64,000 bases of DNA from the NCBI GenBank assembly GCA_013415235.1, contig JACBYF010000003.1:62001-126000 (forward strand). Reading direction: 5' to 3'. Positions within the stretch are counted from its first letter, which is position 1, and every line of letters begins with the position of its first letter. This DNA comes from Gemelliphila palaticanis (GTDB lineage Bacteria > Bacillota > Bacilli > Staphylococcales > Gemellaceae). The notes below the pieces were generated by a model, which was given only the letters and a program-made list of their open reading frames with translations, did no database searches and had not been told where the DNA came from. The translations under genes were made by a program, and so were the position numbers. Of this stretch, positions 43,313 through 52,649 are shown piece after piece.

Positions 43313-45231
43313 TATATTCCCATCTCTTCTAATTGTGTTTCTAATTCTATCCACTTATCATTAAGTTGTTCTAATTTTTCTGTTGCTGAAGATAATAAGC
43401 TATTATATTTTTGAGTTTCTTCTGGATTAGTATAAACTTCTTCTTTAGTTAATTCTAAATTTATATCGTTTATTTCTTCTTCAACTTTTTCTATATCTAA
43501 AACTACTGCATCACGTTCTCGTTCTAATTTTCTTATTAATTTTTTCTCTTCTTTACTTGCTTGGTAACTATTGTTTTCTTTTTTTACTTCTTTTTCTTCT
43601 GGAATATTATTTAAAGATTGTATTATTTTTTCTTGCTCTTTTTTCTCTAAATAATAATCAAAATTACCTAAATATATATTAAATTTATCTTCTTCAACAT
43701 CTAAAACTTTTGTTGCTATTTTGTTAATAAAGTATCTATCGTGGCTAACAAATACTAAAGTTCCCTCATAGTTTTCTAAAGCCGCTTCTAGTACTTGCTT
43801 ACTTGCTATATCTAAGTGGTTAGTCGGTTCGTCTAGTATAAGTAGATTATTTTTTTCTAACATCAGCTTAGCTAATTGTAGTCTAGCTTTTTCTCCACCA
43901 GAAAGATCCCTAACTATTTTTAACACATCTTCTCCTGTGAATAAAAATCTTCCTAATACCGTTCTAACATCTGCTTCTTTCATATTAGGATACTCATCCC
44001 AAAGTTCGTTTAAAATAGTTTTTACTGATTCAAATTCTGCCTGCTTTTGATCATAATATCCTAAAGAAACTTTACTACCATAAGATATATTACCTGCTAT
44101 TGCATTTTGTTTTTTAGCTATAGTTTTTATTAATGTAGATTTTCCTATCCCGTTCTTTCCTACTATAGCTATTCTATCACCTTTATATACATCAAAGTTG
44201 TATGTACTTGCTATTTGATTATTATTATAACCTACTTTTAAATTTTCTATATGAAGTACATCTCTCCCACTTTGTTCCGATATTTTAAATTCTATATTAG
44301 CAGTCTTTTCATCCTTTTTAGGATTATCTATTCTTTCTATTTTATCAAGAATTTTTTGTCTACTTTTTGCCATTCCACTAGTAGATGCTCTAGCTATATT
44401 TTTTTGAACGAATTCTTCTAATTTTTTTATATCTTTCTGTTGACTTATATATTCTTTTAATTGTTTTTCGTAATCTTCTTCGTATTGTTTTAAAAATTTT
44501 GTATAGTTTCCTACATATTTTTTTACTTTACCAAACTCTACATTATATACAGTATTTACTATTTTGTCTAAAAAATATCTATCGTGACTTACTATTACTA
44601 CTGCTCCGTTATAAGAGTTTAAGTAATTTTCTAACCAGGCAACATTTTGCATGTCTAAATGGTTAGTTGGCTCGTCTAATATTAGTACGTCCGGTTCACT
44701 AAGTAATAGTTTAGCCATAGATATTCTTGTTTTTTCTCCACCAGAAAAATTACTTATGCTTTTATTAAGATCGTCCTCTTTAAAATCTAAACCGAACAAT
44801 ACACTTTTTATTTTACTTTTATAGTGATAATCTTTATGCGTTATAACTCTATTTTGGAGTTTATCATATCTATCTAGTAACAAATTATCTTTTTCTATAT
44901 TTTCAGTAGTTAATTGATTTGCTAAATACTCTAAGTCTTTTTCTAAATCTATTATTTCTGTAAAACAACTTAACATTTCTTCATAAATTGTTTTGTCTTC
45001 TCTTACTATAAATTGTTGTGATAGATAACCTATAGTAGCATTTTTAGCAACCATACGAACTCCATCATCATAGTTCTCAACACCTGCTATTATTTTAAGT
45101 AATGTAGATTTTCCTGCACCATTACGGCCGACAATAGCTATTTTATCTTTCTCATTGACTTCCAATTTTACATTAGAGAAAACTTCTGTTACTACAAAAT
45201 ATTTGCTTATATTATTTAATTGAATTAACAT
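43312..45231 (-). CDS. ABC-F family ATPase, YdiF-like
   Basis: 639 residues, two ATP-binding cassettes without membrane domain. First Walker A GRNGAGKSTL (about 35-44), signature FSGGEKTRISMAKLL and LILDEPTNHLD; linker (P-site tRNA interaction motif) about 230-320; second Walker A GKNGIGKSTL, signature LSGGEKARLQLAKLM and LILDEPTNHLD. The last 90 residues are a coiled coil (EEKKLIRKLERERDAVVLDI). ABC-F proteins act on the ribosome E-site. Subtype YdiF is inferred from length and tail. GGGGGA precedes the ATG. A resistance role is not indicated. Confidence 0.92.
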   Translation of the reverse strand: MLIQLNNISKYFVVTEVFSNVKLEVNEKDKIAIVGRNGAGKSTLLKIIAGVENYDDGVRMVAKNATIGYLSQQFIVREDKTIYEEMLSCFTEIIDLEKDLEYLANQLTTENIEKDNLLLDRYDKLQNRVITHKDYHYKSKIKSVLFGLDFKEDDLNKSISNFSGGEKTRISMAKLLLSEPDVLILDEPTNHLDMQNVAWLENYLNSYNGAVVIVSHDRYFLDKIVNTVYNVEFGKVKKYVGNYTKFLKQYEEDYEKQLKEYISQQKDIKKLEEFVQKNIARASTSGMAKSRQKILDKIERIDNPKKDEKTANIEFKISEQSGRDVLHIENLKVGYNNNQIASTYNFDVYKGDRIAIVGKNGIGKSTLIKTIAKKQNAIAGNISYGSKVSLGYYDQKQAEFESVKTILNELWDEYPNMKEADVRTVLGRFLFTGEDVLKIVRDLSGGEKARLQLAKLMLEKNNLLILDEPTNHLDIASKQVLEAALENYEGTLVFVSHDRYFINKIATKVLDVEEDKFNIYLGNFDYYLEKKEQEKIIQSLNNIPEEKEVKKENNSYQASKEEKKLIRKLERERDAVVLDIEKVEEEINDINLELTKEEVYTNPEETQKYNSLLSSATEKLEQLNDKWIELETQLEEMGI

Positions 45232-45312
45232 TTTGTTCCCCCTTAATTTATTAATTTAACTAATAAATTATATCAAAAAAAGTATAAAAATGGTAGTAGA
45301 ATAAGTGCAAAA

Positions 45313-45354
45313 TAAGTAATAAGGCATAGAATTTTCATTCTACACCTTACTTTT
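45313..45354 (-). terminator. Terminator of crcB
   Basis: AAGG-TAGAAT pairs with ATTCTA-CCTT with a bulge, enclosed by GTAA/TTAC. Minus strand runs into TTATTACTTATTTTGC. Confidence 0.7.
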
Positions 45355-45365
45355 TATTATTTAGT

Positions 45366-45728
45366 TTAAAAAATTAAATCTGCTAGTTTTTTACCAATAA
45401 CTATTCCTATTAAACATAAAACAAAACTCATTATTATATAGATCGTTCCAAAAGCATAATTTTTTTCTTCGAGTAAATTATATGCTTCTAATGAAAAAGT
45501 AGAAAATGTTGTAAATCCTCCACATACACCTGTTTTTAAAAATAAATTTACATTACTCGATAAACCTTTTTTACTAGATACACCTACTATAAAACCTATT
45601 AATACGGCTCCTAGTATATTAGTTATCAATGTTAAAAAAGGAAAAGTTGTTTTTATTGGTATCAAACTAATCGAATAACGAAATATCGAGCCAACTGCTC
45701 CTCCCAAAGCTACAATTAAAAAATTCAT
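45366..45728 (-). CDS. crcB: Fluoride exporter FluC (CrcB)
   Basis: 120 residues, four membrane helices, a dual-topology dimeric fluoride channel. Signature segments: FLIVALGGAVGSIFRYSISL (residues 3-22) and GVCGGFTTFSTFSLEAYNLL (about 68-87) with the conserved FTTFSTFS and the Na+-site glycines. Only one copy is present here; two tandem copies are common in Firmicutes, though a single one can form a homodimer. No fluoride riboswitch pattern is visible in the 150 bp upstream. AGGAG precedes the ATG. Confidence 0.94.
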   Translation of the reverse strand: MNFLIVALGGAVGSIFRYSISLIPIKTTFPFLTLITNILGAVLIGFIVGVSSKKGLSSNVNLFLKTGVCGGFTTFSTFSLEAYNLLEEKNYAFGTIYIIMSFVLCLIGIVIGKKLADLIF

Positions 45729-45851
45729 AAATTTCTCCTAAAATATAAATTTAATATATTATAGCATAAAATTCATCGTGATTCTGTTTAAATAAATAAT
45801 AAAACCACATTCACTTATTTTAATTTTATGAAATACTTGACAATATATATA

Positions 45852-45894
45852 CAGGCTATTGACAAATGCAGAAACTGCATGAGTCAACAGCCTG
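45852..45894. repeat. Long interrupted hairpin at the edge of the cadDX islet
   Basis: CAGGCT-TTGAC-ATGCAG pairs with CTGCAT-GTCAA-AGCCTG (17 bp with two interior mismatches, AAA loop). No T run follows. GC-richer than its surroundings. Probably a mobile-element end or an imported structure. Confidence 0.6.
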
Positions 45895-46140
45895 CAATCA
45901 ATATATGATTTTGTATTTTCAGAGATTAAGTAAAAGGGTTTCAGTACACGTAAATAGACGTCAAAATATTGATTTTAAGCGATTTTTAATTTTTTGAAAC
46001 TCGTTATATAGCACTACAAACCAATAAAAACTCTACCTTTTTTAGATAAATATATCAACTGGATATTGAAGTTAATCCCTGCTATCATTTCGATGGCAAG
46101 GCTTTGTAATATTTGGTAAACTAACTTCTTATCTATATTT
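45895..46140. other. Intergenic stretch of unclear origin
   Basis: No complete gene. Base composition is a little richer in G and C than the flanks (for example CCCTGCTATCATTTCGATGGCAA near 46078, quoted in part), compatible with decayed accessory DNA. No transposase reading frame was recognised on either strand. Confidence 0.5.
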
Positions 46141-46154
46141 TGGTGGATTTTAAG

Positions 46155-46183
46155 TTGACATCTACAAAGTTTAATGTTAGAAT
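46155..46183 (+). promoter_or_regulatory. Promoter of cadDX
   Basis: Consensus -35 TTGACA (46155-46160), 17-bp spacer, -10 TAGAAT (46178-46183). Confidence 0.85.
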
Positions 46184-46191
46184 ACATTAAA
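46170..46191. promoter_or_regulatory. Candidate CadX (ArsR/SmtB) operator
   Basis: TTTAATGT (46170-46177) and its exact complement ACATTAAA (46184-46191) flank the -10 hexamer, which fills the whole 6-bp centre. ArsR/SmtB repressors bind such symmetric AT-rich sites; the downstream gene encodes one. Confidence 0.8.
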
Positions 46192-46215
46192 AAATATATT
46201 TGAATGAGGTGTTTT

Positions 46216-46830
46216 ATGATTCAAAATGTTATTACTTCAATAATTCTGTATTCTGGGACAGCCGTAGACTTACTTATTATACTAATGTTATTTTTCGCCA
46301 AAAGAAAAAGAAGAAAAGACATAATTAACATCTATTTAGGACAATTTCTAGGCTCTGTTAGCCTAATATTGCTAAGTTTGATTTTTGCATTTGTCTTAAA
46401 TTATATTCCTAATAAAGAGATTTTAGGTTTGCTCGGTTTGATTCCAATTTTCCTAGGCTTCAAAGTTTTGCTTTTAGGAGATTCTGATGGAGAAGCTATT
46501 GCCAAAGAAGGTTTGAGCAAAGATAATAAAAACCTGATTTTTCTAGTCGCTATGATTACTTTTGCAAGTTGTGGTGCTGACAATATTGGTGTCTTTGTCC
46601 CATATTTTACTACCTTAAATTTAGCAAATTTGATAGTGTCTTTACTTACCTTTCTAGTCATGATTTATCTATTGGTTTTTTCTGCCCAAAAATTGGCACA
46701 AGTCCCTTCTATTGGAGAAACCTTGGAAAAATATAGCAGATGGTTTATTGCCGTTGTTTATTTAGGATTGGGGATATATATCTTGATTGAAAACAACAGT
46801 TTTAACATGCTATGGACTGTGTTAAGCTAG
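46216..46830 (+). CDS. cadD: Cadmium resistance transporter CadD
   Basis: 204 residues, five to six membrane helices, CadD family of Gram-positive cadmium efflux proteins. Typical segments: YSGTAVDLLIILMLFFAKRK (about 12-31), YLGQFLGSVSLILLSLIFAF and ITFASCGADNIGVFVPYFTT (about 113-132). The frame opens at an ATG (46204), but AGGTG lies between that and ATG 46216 (MIQNV), which is the start. Operon with cadX. Codon use (TTG, CTT, CTG for Leu) is less AT-biased than neighbours, suggesting import. Confidence 0.92.
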   Translation: MIQNVITSIILYSGTAVDLLIILMLFFAKRKRRKDIINIYLGQFLGSVSLILLSLIFAFVLNYIPNKEILGLLGLIPIFLGFKVLLLGDSDGEAIAKEGLSKDNKNLIFLVAMITFASCGADNIGVFVPYFTTLNLANLIVSLLTFLVMIYLLVFSAQKLAQVPSIGETLEKYSRWFIAVVYLGLGIYILIENNSFNMLWTVLS

Positions 46831-46841
46831 GAGAAAATATT

Positions 46842-47180
46842 ATGAAAAAAGATAGTATCTGCCAAGTGAATATTATAAATCAACAAAGTGTTACAACCGC
46901 AACGAACTACCTTGAAAAGGAAAAAGTCCAAAAATCACTTCGCATTTTATCGAAGTTTACCGATAATAAACAGATAAATATCATCTTTTATCTCCTTGTT
47001 GTTGAAGAACTATGTGTCTGCGATATAGCCTGTTTACTAAATCTCAGTATGGCATCTGCCTCCCACCATCTTCGTAAACTAGCCAATCAAAACATCTTGG
47101 ATACTAGAAGAGATGGGAAAATTATATATTATTTTATAAAAGATGAGGAAATCAGAGATTTTTTTAATCAACTAGGATAA
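46842..47180 (+). CDS. cadX: Cadmium-responsive ArsR/SmtB repressor CadX (CadC-like)
   Basis: 112 residues, winged helix of the ArsR family that lifts from DNA on binding Cd/Zn/Pb. Metal-site cysteines: Cys7 near the N-terminus and the ELCVC pair Cys58 and Cys60, the positions of CadC; the fourth CadC ligand (residue 11) is Ile, as in a three-cysteine site. The recognition helix is SMASASHHLRKLANQNIL. A longer frame starts inside cadD, but AGGAG precedes ATG 46842, 11 bases after the cadD stop. It should repress at 46170-46191. Confidence 0.93.
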   Translation: MKKDSICQVNIINQQSVTTATNYLEKEKVQKSLRILSKFTDNKQINIIFYLLVVEELCVCDIACLLNLSMASASHHLRKLANQNILDTRRDGKIIYYFIKDEEIRDFFNQLG

Positions 47181-47223
47181 CAACTATTTTTACTACTTTT
47201 CCATGATTATAGGGGGATTATCT

Positions 47224-47390
47224 ATGAAATTTTTTGATGAAAATTACTCACAAGAAATACCTACTCGTATCAAAAATTTAAGAAAAAAACACAATATTAC
47301 ACAAAGCGAACTAGGCAATGCAGTTCAAGACAACGAAAGTTAGAAGCTGTGGATATTTATCTTGAAAAGATTGCTGAGCTAACGCAATAA
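47224..47390 (+). pseudogene. Remnant of an XRE-family HTH regulator
   Basis: An AGGGGG site and ATG begin a frame translating MKFFDENYSQEIPTRIKNLR and then KKHNITQSELGNAVQ, the first helices of a Cro/C1-type HTH, but a TAG at 47341 ends it after 39 codons. A second frame directly downstream reads EAVDIYLEKIAELTQ and stops at 47390, which looks like the C-terminus of a longer regulator. So the gene has an internal deletion and frameshift. It supports an accessory origin for the cadDX islet. Confidence 0.7.
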
Positions 47391-47603
47391 CTACTCTACC
47401 ATTCACTCTACCATTTATTATGTAGCATTCTAAAAATGTTGTTGTACCAACGTTTCTAATAGCTAAAATAGAAATTATTTAACCTTTACAGATATTAAAT
47501 ATTGTAATTTAATAGATACAATAAAATAAAATTATAAATTTAAATTTTTATAAACTAATATATATACGATTAAAAAATATTACTTACAGATTATATAGTA
47601 GTA
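47391..47603. other. Gene-free stretch after the XRE remnant
   Basis: CTCTACCATT occurs twice, 12 bp apart (around 47393-47414), and CTCTACC also occurs near 46031 on the other side of cadDX. This could be chance or a trace of element ends. The rest is AT-rich without a coding frame. Confidence 0.4.
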
Positions 47604-47637
47604 AAAAAAGTTAGAACACAAATTTTCTAACTTTTTT
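47604..47637 (-). terminator. Terminator of the glg operon
   Basis: AAAAAAGTTAGAA pairs with TTCTAACTTTTTT; minus strand ends TTTTTTTAC. Confidence 0.88.
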
Positions 47638-47656
47638 GACTTTATATTCTTATTCT

Positions 47657-50047
47657 CTATTTAACTTTTTTTATATTCCAAATATCTTTAGCATATTCTT
47701 CTACTGATCTATCTGCTGAGAATATTCCTGCGTTAGCTGTATTTACTAAACTCATTCTTCCCCATAATTCTTTATCTTCAAATGCTTTAGCTACATCTGA
47801 TTGACGATCTACATAGCTATCAAAATCAGCTAAACACATATAAGTATCATTAGTAAGTAACATATCTGCTATAAAGCTAAAGTTTACTCCACCAATAGTT
47901 AATGTTCTAATGAAATCTAGAGTTTCTTTTACTCTTTTTGATTTGTTGTAATATTCCCAAGATTTGTAACCTTGTCTATTTAGTTCTTCTACTTCAGGAG
48001 TAGTTAAACCGAATATAAATATGTTATCATTTCCTACAGCGTCAAATATTTCAACATTCGCCCCATCCATAGTTCCTAAAGTTACTGCACCGTTTAGCAT
48101 AAGTTTCATATTACCTGTTCCACTAGCCTCTTTTCCTGCTTGTGAAATTTGCTCACTAACATCTGCTGCTGGTATAATTTTTTCTGCTAATGAAACTTTG
48201 TAGTCTTCTAAAAATACTACTTTTATGTATTCTCTTACTTCTGGATCTTGCTCTATCATTTCTCCTAGAGAACAAATAAATTTAATAATATTTTTAGCTG
48301 TATGATATCCTGAAGATGCTTTTGCTGCAAATATAAATGTTCTTGGAGTAGGTTTTAAGTTGTTGTACTTAATTTCTTTGTATAAATAAGCTATATGTAA
48401 AGCATTTAGTAATTGACGTTTATACTCGTGTAATCTTTTTACTTGAACATCAAATATAGAGTTAGGATTCACTTCAATACCATTAACTTCTTTAATATAC
48501 TGTGCTAACTGCTCTTTTTTAATTAATTTAATTTTGTTTAGTTCTGCAATAACTTTTTTATCATTAACAAAATTATTAAGTTCACTTATTTTTGATAAAT
48601 CTTTTACAAAATCACCTTTTAGTATAGTTTCAAGGTACTCTGTTAATTCTGGATTAGCTTGTGCTATCCATCTTCTATGAGCAATACCATTAGTTACATT
48701 ACCAAATTTACCTGGGTATAGCTCATTAAATGTTTTAAATGTACTATCAACAAGTATATCACTATGTAGTTTTGAAACTCCATTTACATTGAAACTTCCT
48801 ATTATACATAGGTTAGCCATTCTAATCATTCCATCATATATTATAGCAGTTTCTGCTAATGTATAATCTTTTCCTTGGTCAATCACCCATTGGCAAAATC
48901 TCTTATTAATTTCTTCGATTATTGAATATATACGTGGTAATAATGGTTTAAATAAATCTACTGACCATTTTTCTAGCGCTTCTGCCATTATTGTATGGTT
49001 TGTATAAGCAAATGTTTTTGTAGAAATTTCCCATGCCCTTTCCCATGAATAATTGTAATCATCTATTAAAATTCTCATAAGTTCTGCTATAGCTAACGAT
49101 GGATGTGTATCATTTATATGTAAACTTACATAATCTGATAAGTTTTCTAACGTTGCATGTTCTTTATAATGGTTTTTAAGTAATTGTTGTAGAGACGCAC
49201 TGACGAAGAAGTATTGTTGTTTTATTCTTAACTCTTTACCTTGATTAGTTGCATCAGCAGGATAAAGAAGTTTTGATATAGATGAAGCTATTGCTGAACC
49301 TTCAGAAGATTTTGAGTACTCTCCTCTTTCAAATAACTTCATATCAAATCCTGTTTTTGCTTTAGCGTCCCATAGTCTAAGTGTGTTTACTGAGTCAGAT
49401 TTGTAACCAGAAATCAATAAATCATAAGGTTCTGCCATTACTGAAGCGTAGTCTTTATGTTCAACAACTAATCTTCCATCTTCAAAACGTTCTTCTACTC
49501 TACCGTAGAATTTTACTTCTATTTCTTCATCGTTACGATAAACTAAACCATATTTTCCTAACTCTAACCAGTGATCTGGAAATTCTTGTTGCCACCCGTT
49601 GCTTATAACTTGTTTAAATATCCCATATTCATAAAGAATTGAAAATCCTGTTACTGGGTAATCACAAGCAGTTAAAGCATCTAAATAACAAGAAGCTAAT
49701 CTTCCTAACCCTCCATTTCCTAATCCTGGGTCTGGCTCTATGTCATATAAATCATTTATATCTATATTATTTTTAGCTAAATATTTCTTTAAATCTTTTT
49801 CTATATTAAGATTAAATAAATTGTTTCTTAGAGTTTTACCTACCAAAAACTCCATAGACATATAGTATGCACGTTTTGCTTTTGATTTTGTTAATTGTTG
49901 TTCGTATTTATATTTTTTAGCTGATAATTCATCTCTAACTACGCTCATTACCGCTTCATAAACTTGGCGTTTACTTGCTTTTTTTATTTTTGTACCGAAC
50001 CTATTAGTAAGATACTTTTCTATTTCTTGTTCAAATCTTTTACTCAT
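47657..50047 (-). CDS. glgP: Glycogen/maltodextrin phosphorylase
   Basis: PLP enzyme that releases glucose-1-phosphate from alpha-1,4-glucans. About 796 residues. PLP lysine in SGTGNMKLMLNGA (near residue 640), GNGGLGRLASCYLDALTACD near 115-134, and DTHPSLAIAELMRILIDDY. The frame can open at TTG 50053 or two adjacent ATGs; the second ATG (50047) is seven bases from GGAG and preferred. Last gene of glgB-glgC-glgD-glgA-glgP; a terminator follows. Confidence 0.95.
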   Translation of the reverse strand: MSKRFEQEIEKYLTNRFGTKIKKASKRQVYEAVMSVVRDELSAKKYKYEQQLTKSKAKRAYYMSMEFLVGKTLRNNLFNLNIEKDLKKYLAKNNIDINDLYDIEPDPGLGNGGLGRLASCYLDALTACDYPVTGFSILYEYGIFKQVISNGWQQEFPDHWLELGKYGLVYRNDEEIEVKFYGRVEERFEDGRLVVEHKDYASVMAEPYDLLISGYKSDSVNTLRLWDAKAKTGFDMKLFERGEYSKSSEGSAIASSISKLLYPADATNQGKELRIKQQYFFVSASLQQLLKNHYKEHATLENLSDYVSLHINDTHPSLAIAELMRILIDDYNYSWERAWEISTKTFAYTNHTIMAEALEKWSVDLFKPLLPRIYSIIEEINKRFCQWVIDQGKDYTLAETAIIYDGMIRMANLCIIGSFNVNGVSKLHSDILVDSTFKTFNELYPGKFGNVTNGIAHRRWIAQANPELTEYLETILKGDFVKDLSKISELNNFVNDKKVIAELNKIKLIKKEQLAQYIKEVNGIEVNPNSIFDVQVKRLHEYKRQLLNALHIAYLYKEIKYNNLKPTPRTFIFAAKASSGYHTAKNIIKFICSLGEMIEQDPEVREYIKVVFLEDYKVSLAEKIIPAADVSEQISQAGKEASGTGNMKLMLNGAVTLGTMDGANVEIFDAVGNDNIFIFGLTTPEVEELNRQGYKSWEYYNKSKRVKETLDFIRTLTIGGVNFSFIADMLLTNDTYMCLADFDSYVDRQSDVAKAFEDKELWGRMSLVNTANAGIFSADRSVEEYAKDIWNIKKVK

Positions 50048-50080
50048 CATCAATCTCCTTCAACTTCAAATTTTTATTAA

Positions 50081-51505
50081 TTATATTATTTCTTTATACA
50101 TTTGTATATATTTTTTAGCTGACAGTCCCCAACCTAAATCTTTAGTCATTGCTGATTTTATTATTTCTTTCCAGCTATCTTTATCACTATAATATGTATA
50201 AACAGATCTCTCAACTGCATTTAACATGTCGTAAGCATCAAAACTTTCAAAAGTAAATCCTGTTCCTTCTTTTGTAATAGGATTAAATGGTATTACTGTA
50301 TCTCTAAGTCCACCTACTCTATGAACTATAGGTATAGTTCCGTACCTCATAGCTATAAGTTGTGATAAACCACAAGGCTCTGTTTTTGATGGCATTAAGA
50401 ACATATCACATGACGCATATATTTTTGAAGATACTGCACTTGAGAACATTATAAGACTTCTTACCTTATCTGCACGTCTAGACTCTAATGATCTAAGTGC
50501 TTCTTCATAAGCATAATCTCCTGTTCCCAATATTACTAATTGTGCCCCTGTACTTATAATGCTATCTGCAACATGAAGAACTAAATCAATTCCTTTTTGA
50601 TGAGTTAATCTAGTAACCATACCTATTAAAGGAATATCTTTATTTACTTCTAAATTTAATTCTTTTTGTAATGCTAGTTTATTTTCTATTTTTTTGCTAA
50701 TTTTTTTAGAAGTATAATTTGTGTAGATATCATTATCTGTTTGCGGATTAAATTTATCTAAATCTATTCCATTTATTATTCCGTGTAACTTTCCTTGTTC
50801 TGTAGCTAATATGCTATCTAATCCATAAGAAAAATATGGAGTTAATATTTCTCTAGCATAACTTTCACTAACTGTATTTATTCTATCTGCTAATTGAATA
50901 GCACCTTTTAATAAATTAAGATTACCTTGATATATTAAAGCATCATAATATTTATTTTCTAAACCGAATAAACTTCCTAATATTAACGGATCAAATTTGC
51001 CCTGAAATTCTATATTATGAATTGATAATACACTTTTTGTGTTAGCAAAAAATTTGCTACCGCATGATTTAAAATAATCCAAGTATATTACTGATAATGC
51101 CGAATGCCAATCGTTAGCATTTATTATATCCGGTTGATAACATACAGCAGGTAATATTTCTAAAGCTGCTTTAGAAAAGAAAGCAAAACGCTCTGCATCA
51201 TCTACTTCACCATATACACTACTTCTATTAAAATATTGTTCGTTGTCTATTAGATAGAATTTAACTCCGTCTATTTCTGTTTCGAATATCCCACAATAAG
51301 TATGACGCCATCCTAAATCAACAAATATATACTTAACATATTTTAAATTATATTTTTCTTTATCTATAGTAGAGTATAAAGGCAAGATTACTCTGGCCTC
51401 TACACCTTCTTTTTTTAATTCTTTAGGTAATGAACCTATTACATCACCTAATCCTCCTACTTTTACAAATGGTGCTGCCTCAGCAGCTATAAAACATACT
51501 TTCAT
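50081..51505 (-). CDS. glgA: Glycogen synthase (ADP-glucose dependent)
   Basis: GT5 enzyme that extends alpha-1,4-glucan chains with ADP-glucose. 474 residues, GT-B fold. N-terminal KVGGLGDVIGSLPKEL (residues 16-31) binds ADP-glucose; TRLTHQKGIDLVL and SKTEPCGLSQLIAMRYGTIP (near 375-394) form the donor site with the catalytic Glu. GAAGGAAC precedes the ATG. In the glg operon between glgD and glgP. Confidence 0.97.
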   Translation of the reverse strand: MKVCFIAAEAAPFVKVGGLGDVIGSLPKELKKEGVEARVILPLYSTIDKEKYNLKYVKYIFVDLGWRHTYCGIFETEIDGVKFYLIDNEQYFNRSSVYGEVDDAERFAFFSKAALEILPAVCYQPDIINANDWHSALSVIYLDYFKSCGSKFFANTKSVLSIHNIEFQGKFDPLILGSLFGLENKYYDALIYQGNLNLLKGAIQLADRINTVSESYAREILTPYFSYGLDSILATEQGKLHGIINGIDLDKFNPQTDNDIYTNYTSKKISKKIENKLALQKELNLEVNKDIPLIGMVTRLTHQKGIDLVLHVADSIISTGAQLVILGTGDYAYEEALRSLESRRADKVRSLIMFSSAVSSKIYASCDMFLMPSKTEPCGLSQLIAMRYGTIPIVHRVGGLRDTVIPFNPITKEGTGFTFESFDAYDMLNAVERSVYTYYSDKDSWKEIIKSAMTKDLGWGLSAKKYIQMYKEII

Positions 51506-51529
51506 TTTTATGTTCCTTCCAAACTAATA

Positions 51530-52639
51530 TTATATAGTTATTTCTTTATTAACTATATATGGTGCTGTTTCTGTTCCAGAAACCTTAACACCTTCAGATG
51601 CTGTAGAATATCTATCCATTATAGTATATTCAATAACACTATCTTTTTTTATTACACATTTAGTCATTATTATACTATTTTTAACTACTGCACCTTCTTC
51701 TATTATTACATCTCTAGATATAACACTGTTTTCAACTGTTCCGTGTATTATACATCCATCTGCTAAAACAGAATTTGACACTTTTGAATTTTCTCCGTAG
51801 AAAGATGGTACACTATCTTTAACCCTTGTTAATATTTCTGTCCCAGATAGGAACAATTCTTCTCTTACATTATCATTTAATAAATCCATATTAAAACTAT
51901 AATAATCATTTATATTATTTATTACTTTACTATAACCCTTAACTTCATAAGCATAGACATTAAGTTTATTGTAATTTTTTGAAATGTAATCTCTCATTAA
52001 ATCTTCCCAACCTAATGTAAGACCTTTTTCTATTATTTCCTTATACTTATCTCTATGTAAAATATGAATTTTTAATTGTGTAGGCACTACTTCATCATGA
52101 CCATTCATTCTGTATAGAGAGTCATAAACTCTTCCACGCTCGTCAAATATTATTTGTGAATCTTTTTCTGATGGTTGTCTGTAACTATATGCAACCGTTA
52201 TATCAGCATTTGTTTCTATATGATATTTTAACATATCTCTAAAATCAACATTCGCAATAATATTTGAATCTGCAAGTATTACATATTCTTGTAGTACTTC
52301 GTTCAAGTAAAATAAAGAATTTCCTAGTGAATCAAATTTATTTATAGCAACTGTTTTTCCTAAATCGTTAACCATTGGCGTTATAATTTTAAGACCACTA
52401 TTTTTTCTATTTAAATCCCAGTCTTTCCCCCAACCTAAATGATCAACTAGAGAATTATAATTTTGATTAACTAACATTCCTATGTTAGGTACTCCTGCCT
52501 TTACTAATGATGATAACATAAAATCAACAAGTCTATATCTTGAACCGATAGGTAATGCTGATAGTGTTCTTCTTCTTGTTAATCCTGATAAATCATCTCT
52601 TCTATAATTATCTGAAAATAAAATACTTAGTGCGTTCAT
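51530..52639 (-). CDS. glgD: ADP-glucose pyrophosphorylase regulatory subunit GlgD
   Basis: 369 residues, nucleotidyltransferase domain followed by a left-handed beta helix with repeated V/I-SV/I hexapeptides (about 280-345, SVLADGCIIHGTVENSVISR). It resembles GlgC but the N-terminal loop GGQGTRLxxLT is replaced by SDNYRRDDLSGLTRRR, so it lacks catalysis and serves as partner in a GlgC-GlgD heterotetramer, as in Geobacillus/Bacillus. GGAGG precedes the ATG, ten bases after glgC. Confidence 0.95.
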   Translation of the reverse strand: MNALSILFSDNYRRDDLSGLTRRRTLSALPIGSRYRLVDFMLSSLVKAGVPNIGMLVNQNYNSLVDHLGWGKDWDLNRKNSGLKIITPMVNDLGKTVAINKFDSLGNSLFYLNEVLQEYVILADSNIIANVDFRDMLKYHIETNADITVAYSYRQPSEKDSQIIFDERGRVYDSLYRMNGHDEVVPTQLKIHILHRDKYKEIIEKGLTLGWEDLMRDYISKNYNKLNVYAYEVKGYSKVINNINDYYSFNMDLLNDNVREELFLSGTEILTRVKDSVPSFYGENSKVSNSVLADGCIIHGTVENSVISRDVIIEEGAVVKNSIIMTKCVIKKDSVIEYTIMDRYSTASEGVKVSGTETAPYIVNKEITI

Positions 52640-52649
52640 AATTTTCCTC

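Noticed and set aside
43313..43354. Longer start for the DUF1934 gene
   Set aside because: The ATG at 43312 overlaps the ABC-F stop and has its own ribosome site; the extension only repeats ABC-F coding DNA in another frame.
45729..45850. Fluoride riboswitch before crcB
   Set aside because: The conserved GGNGATGGNGTCCGCC-like and pseudoknot segments are not present on either strand.
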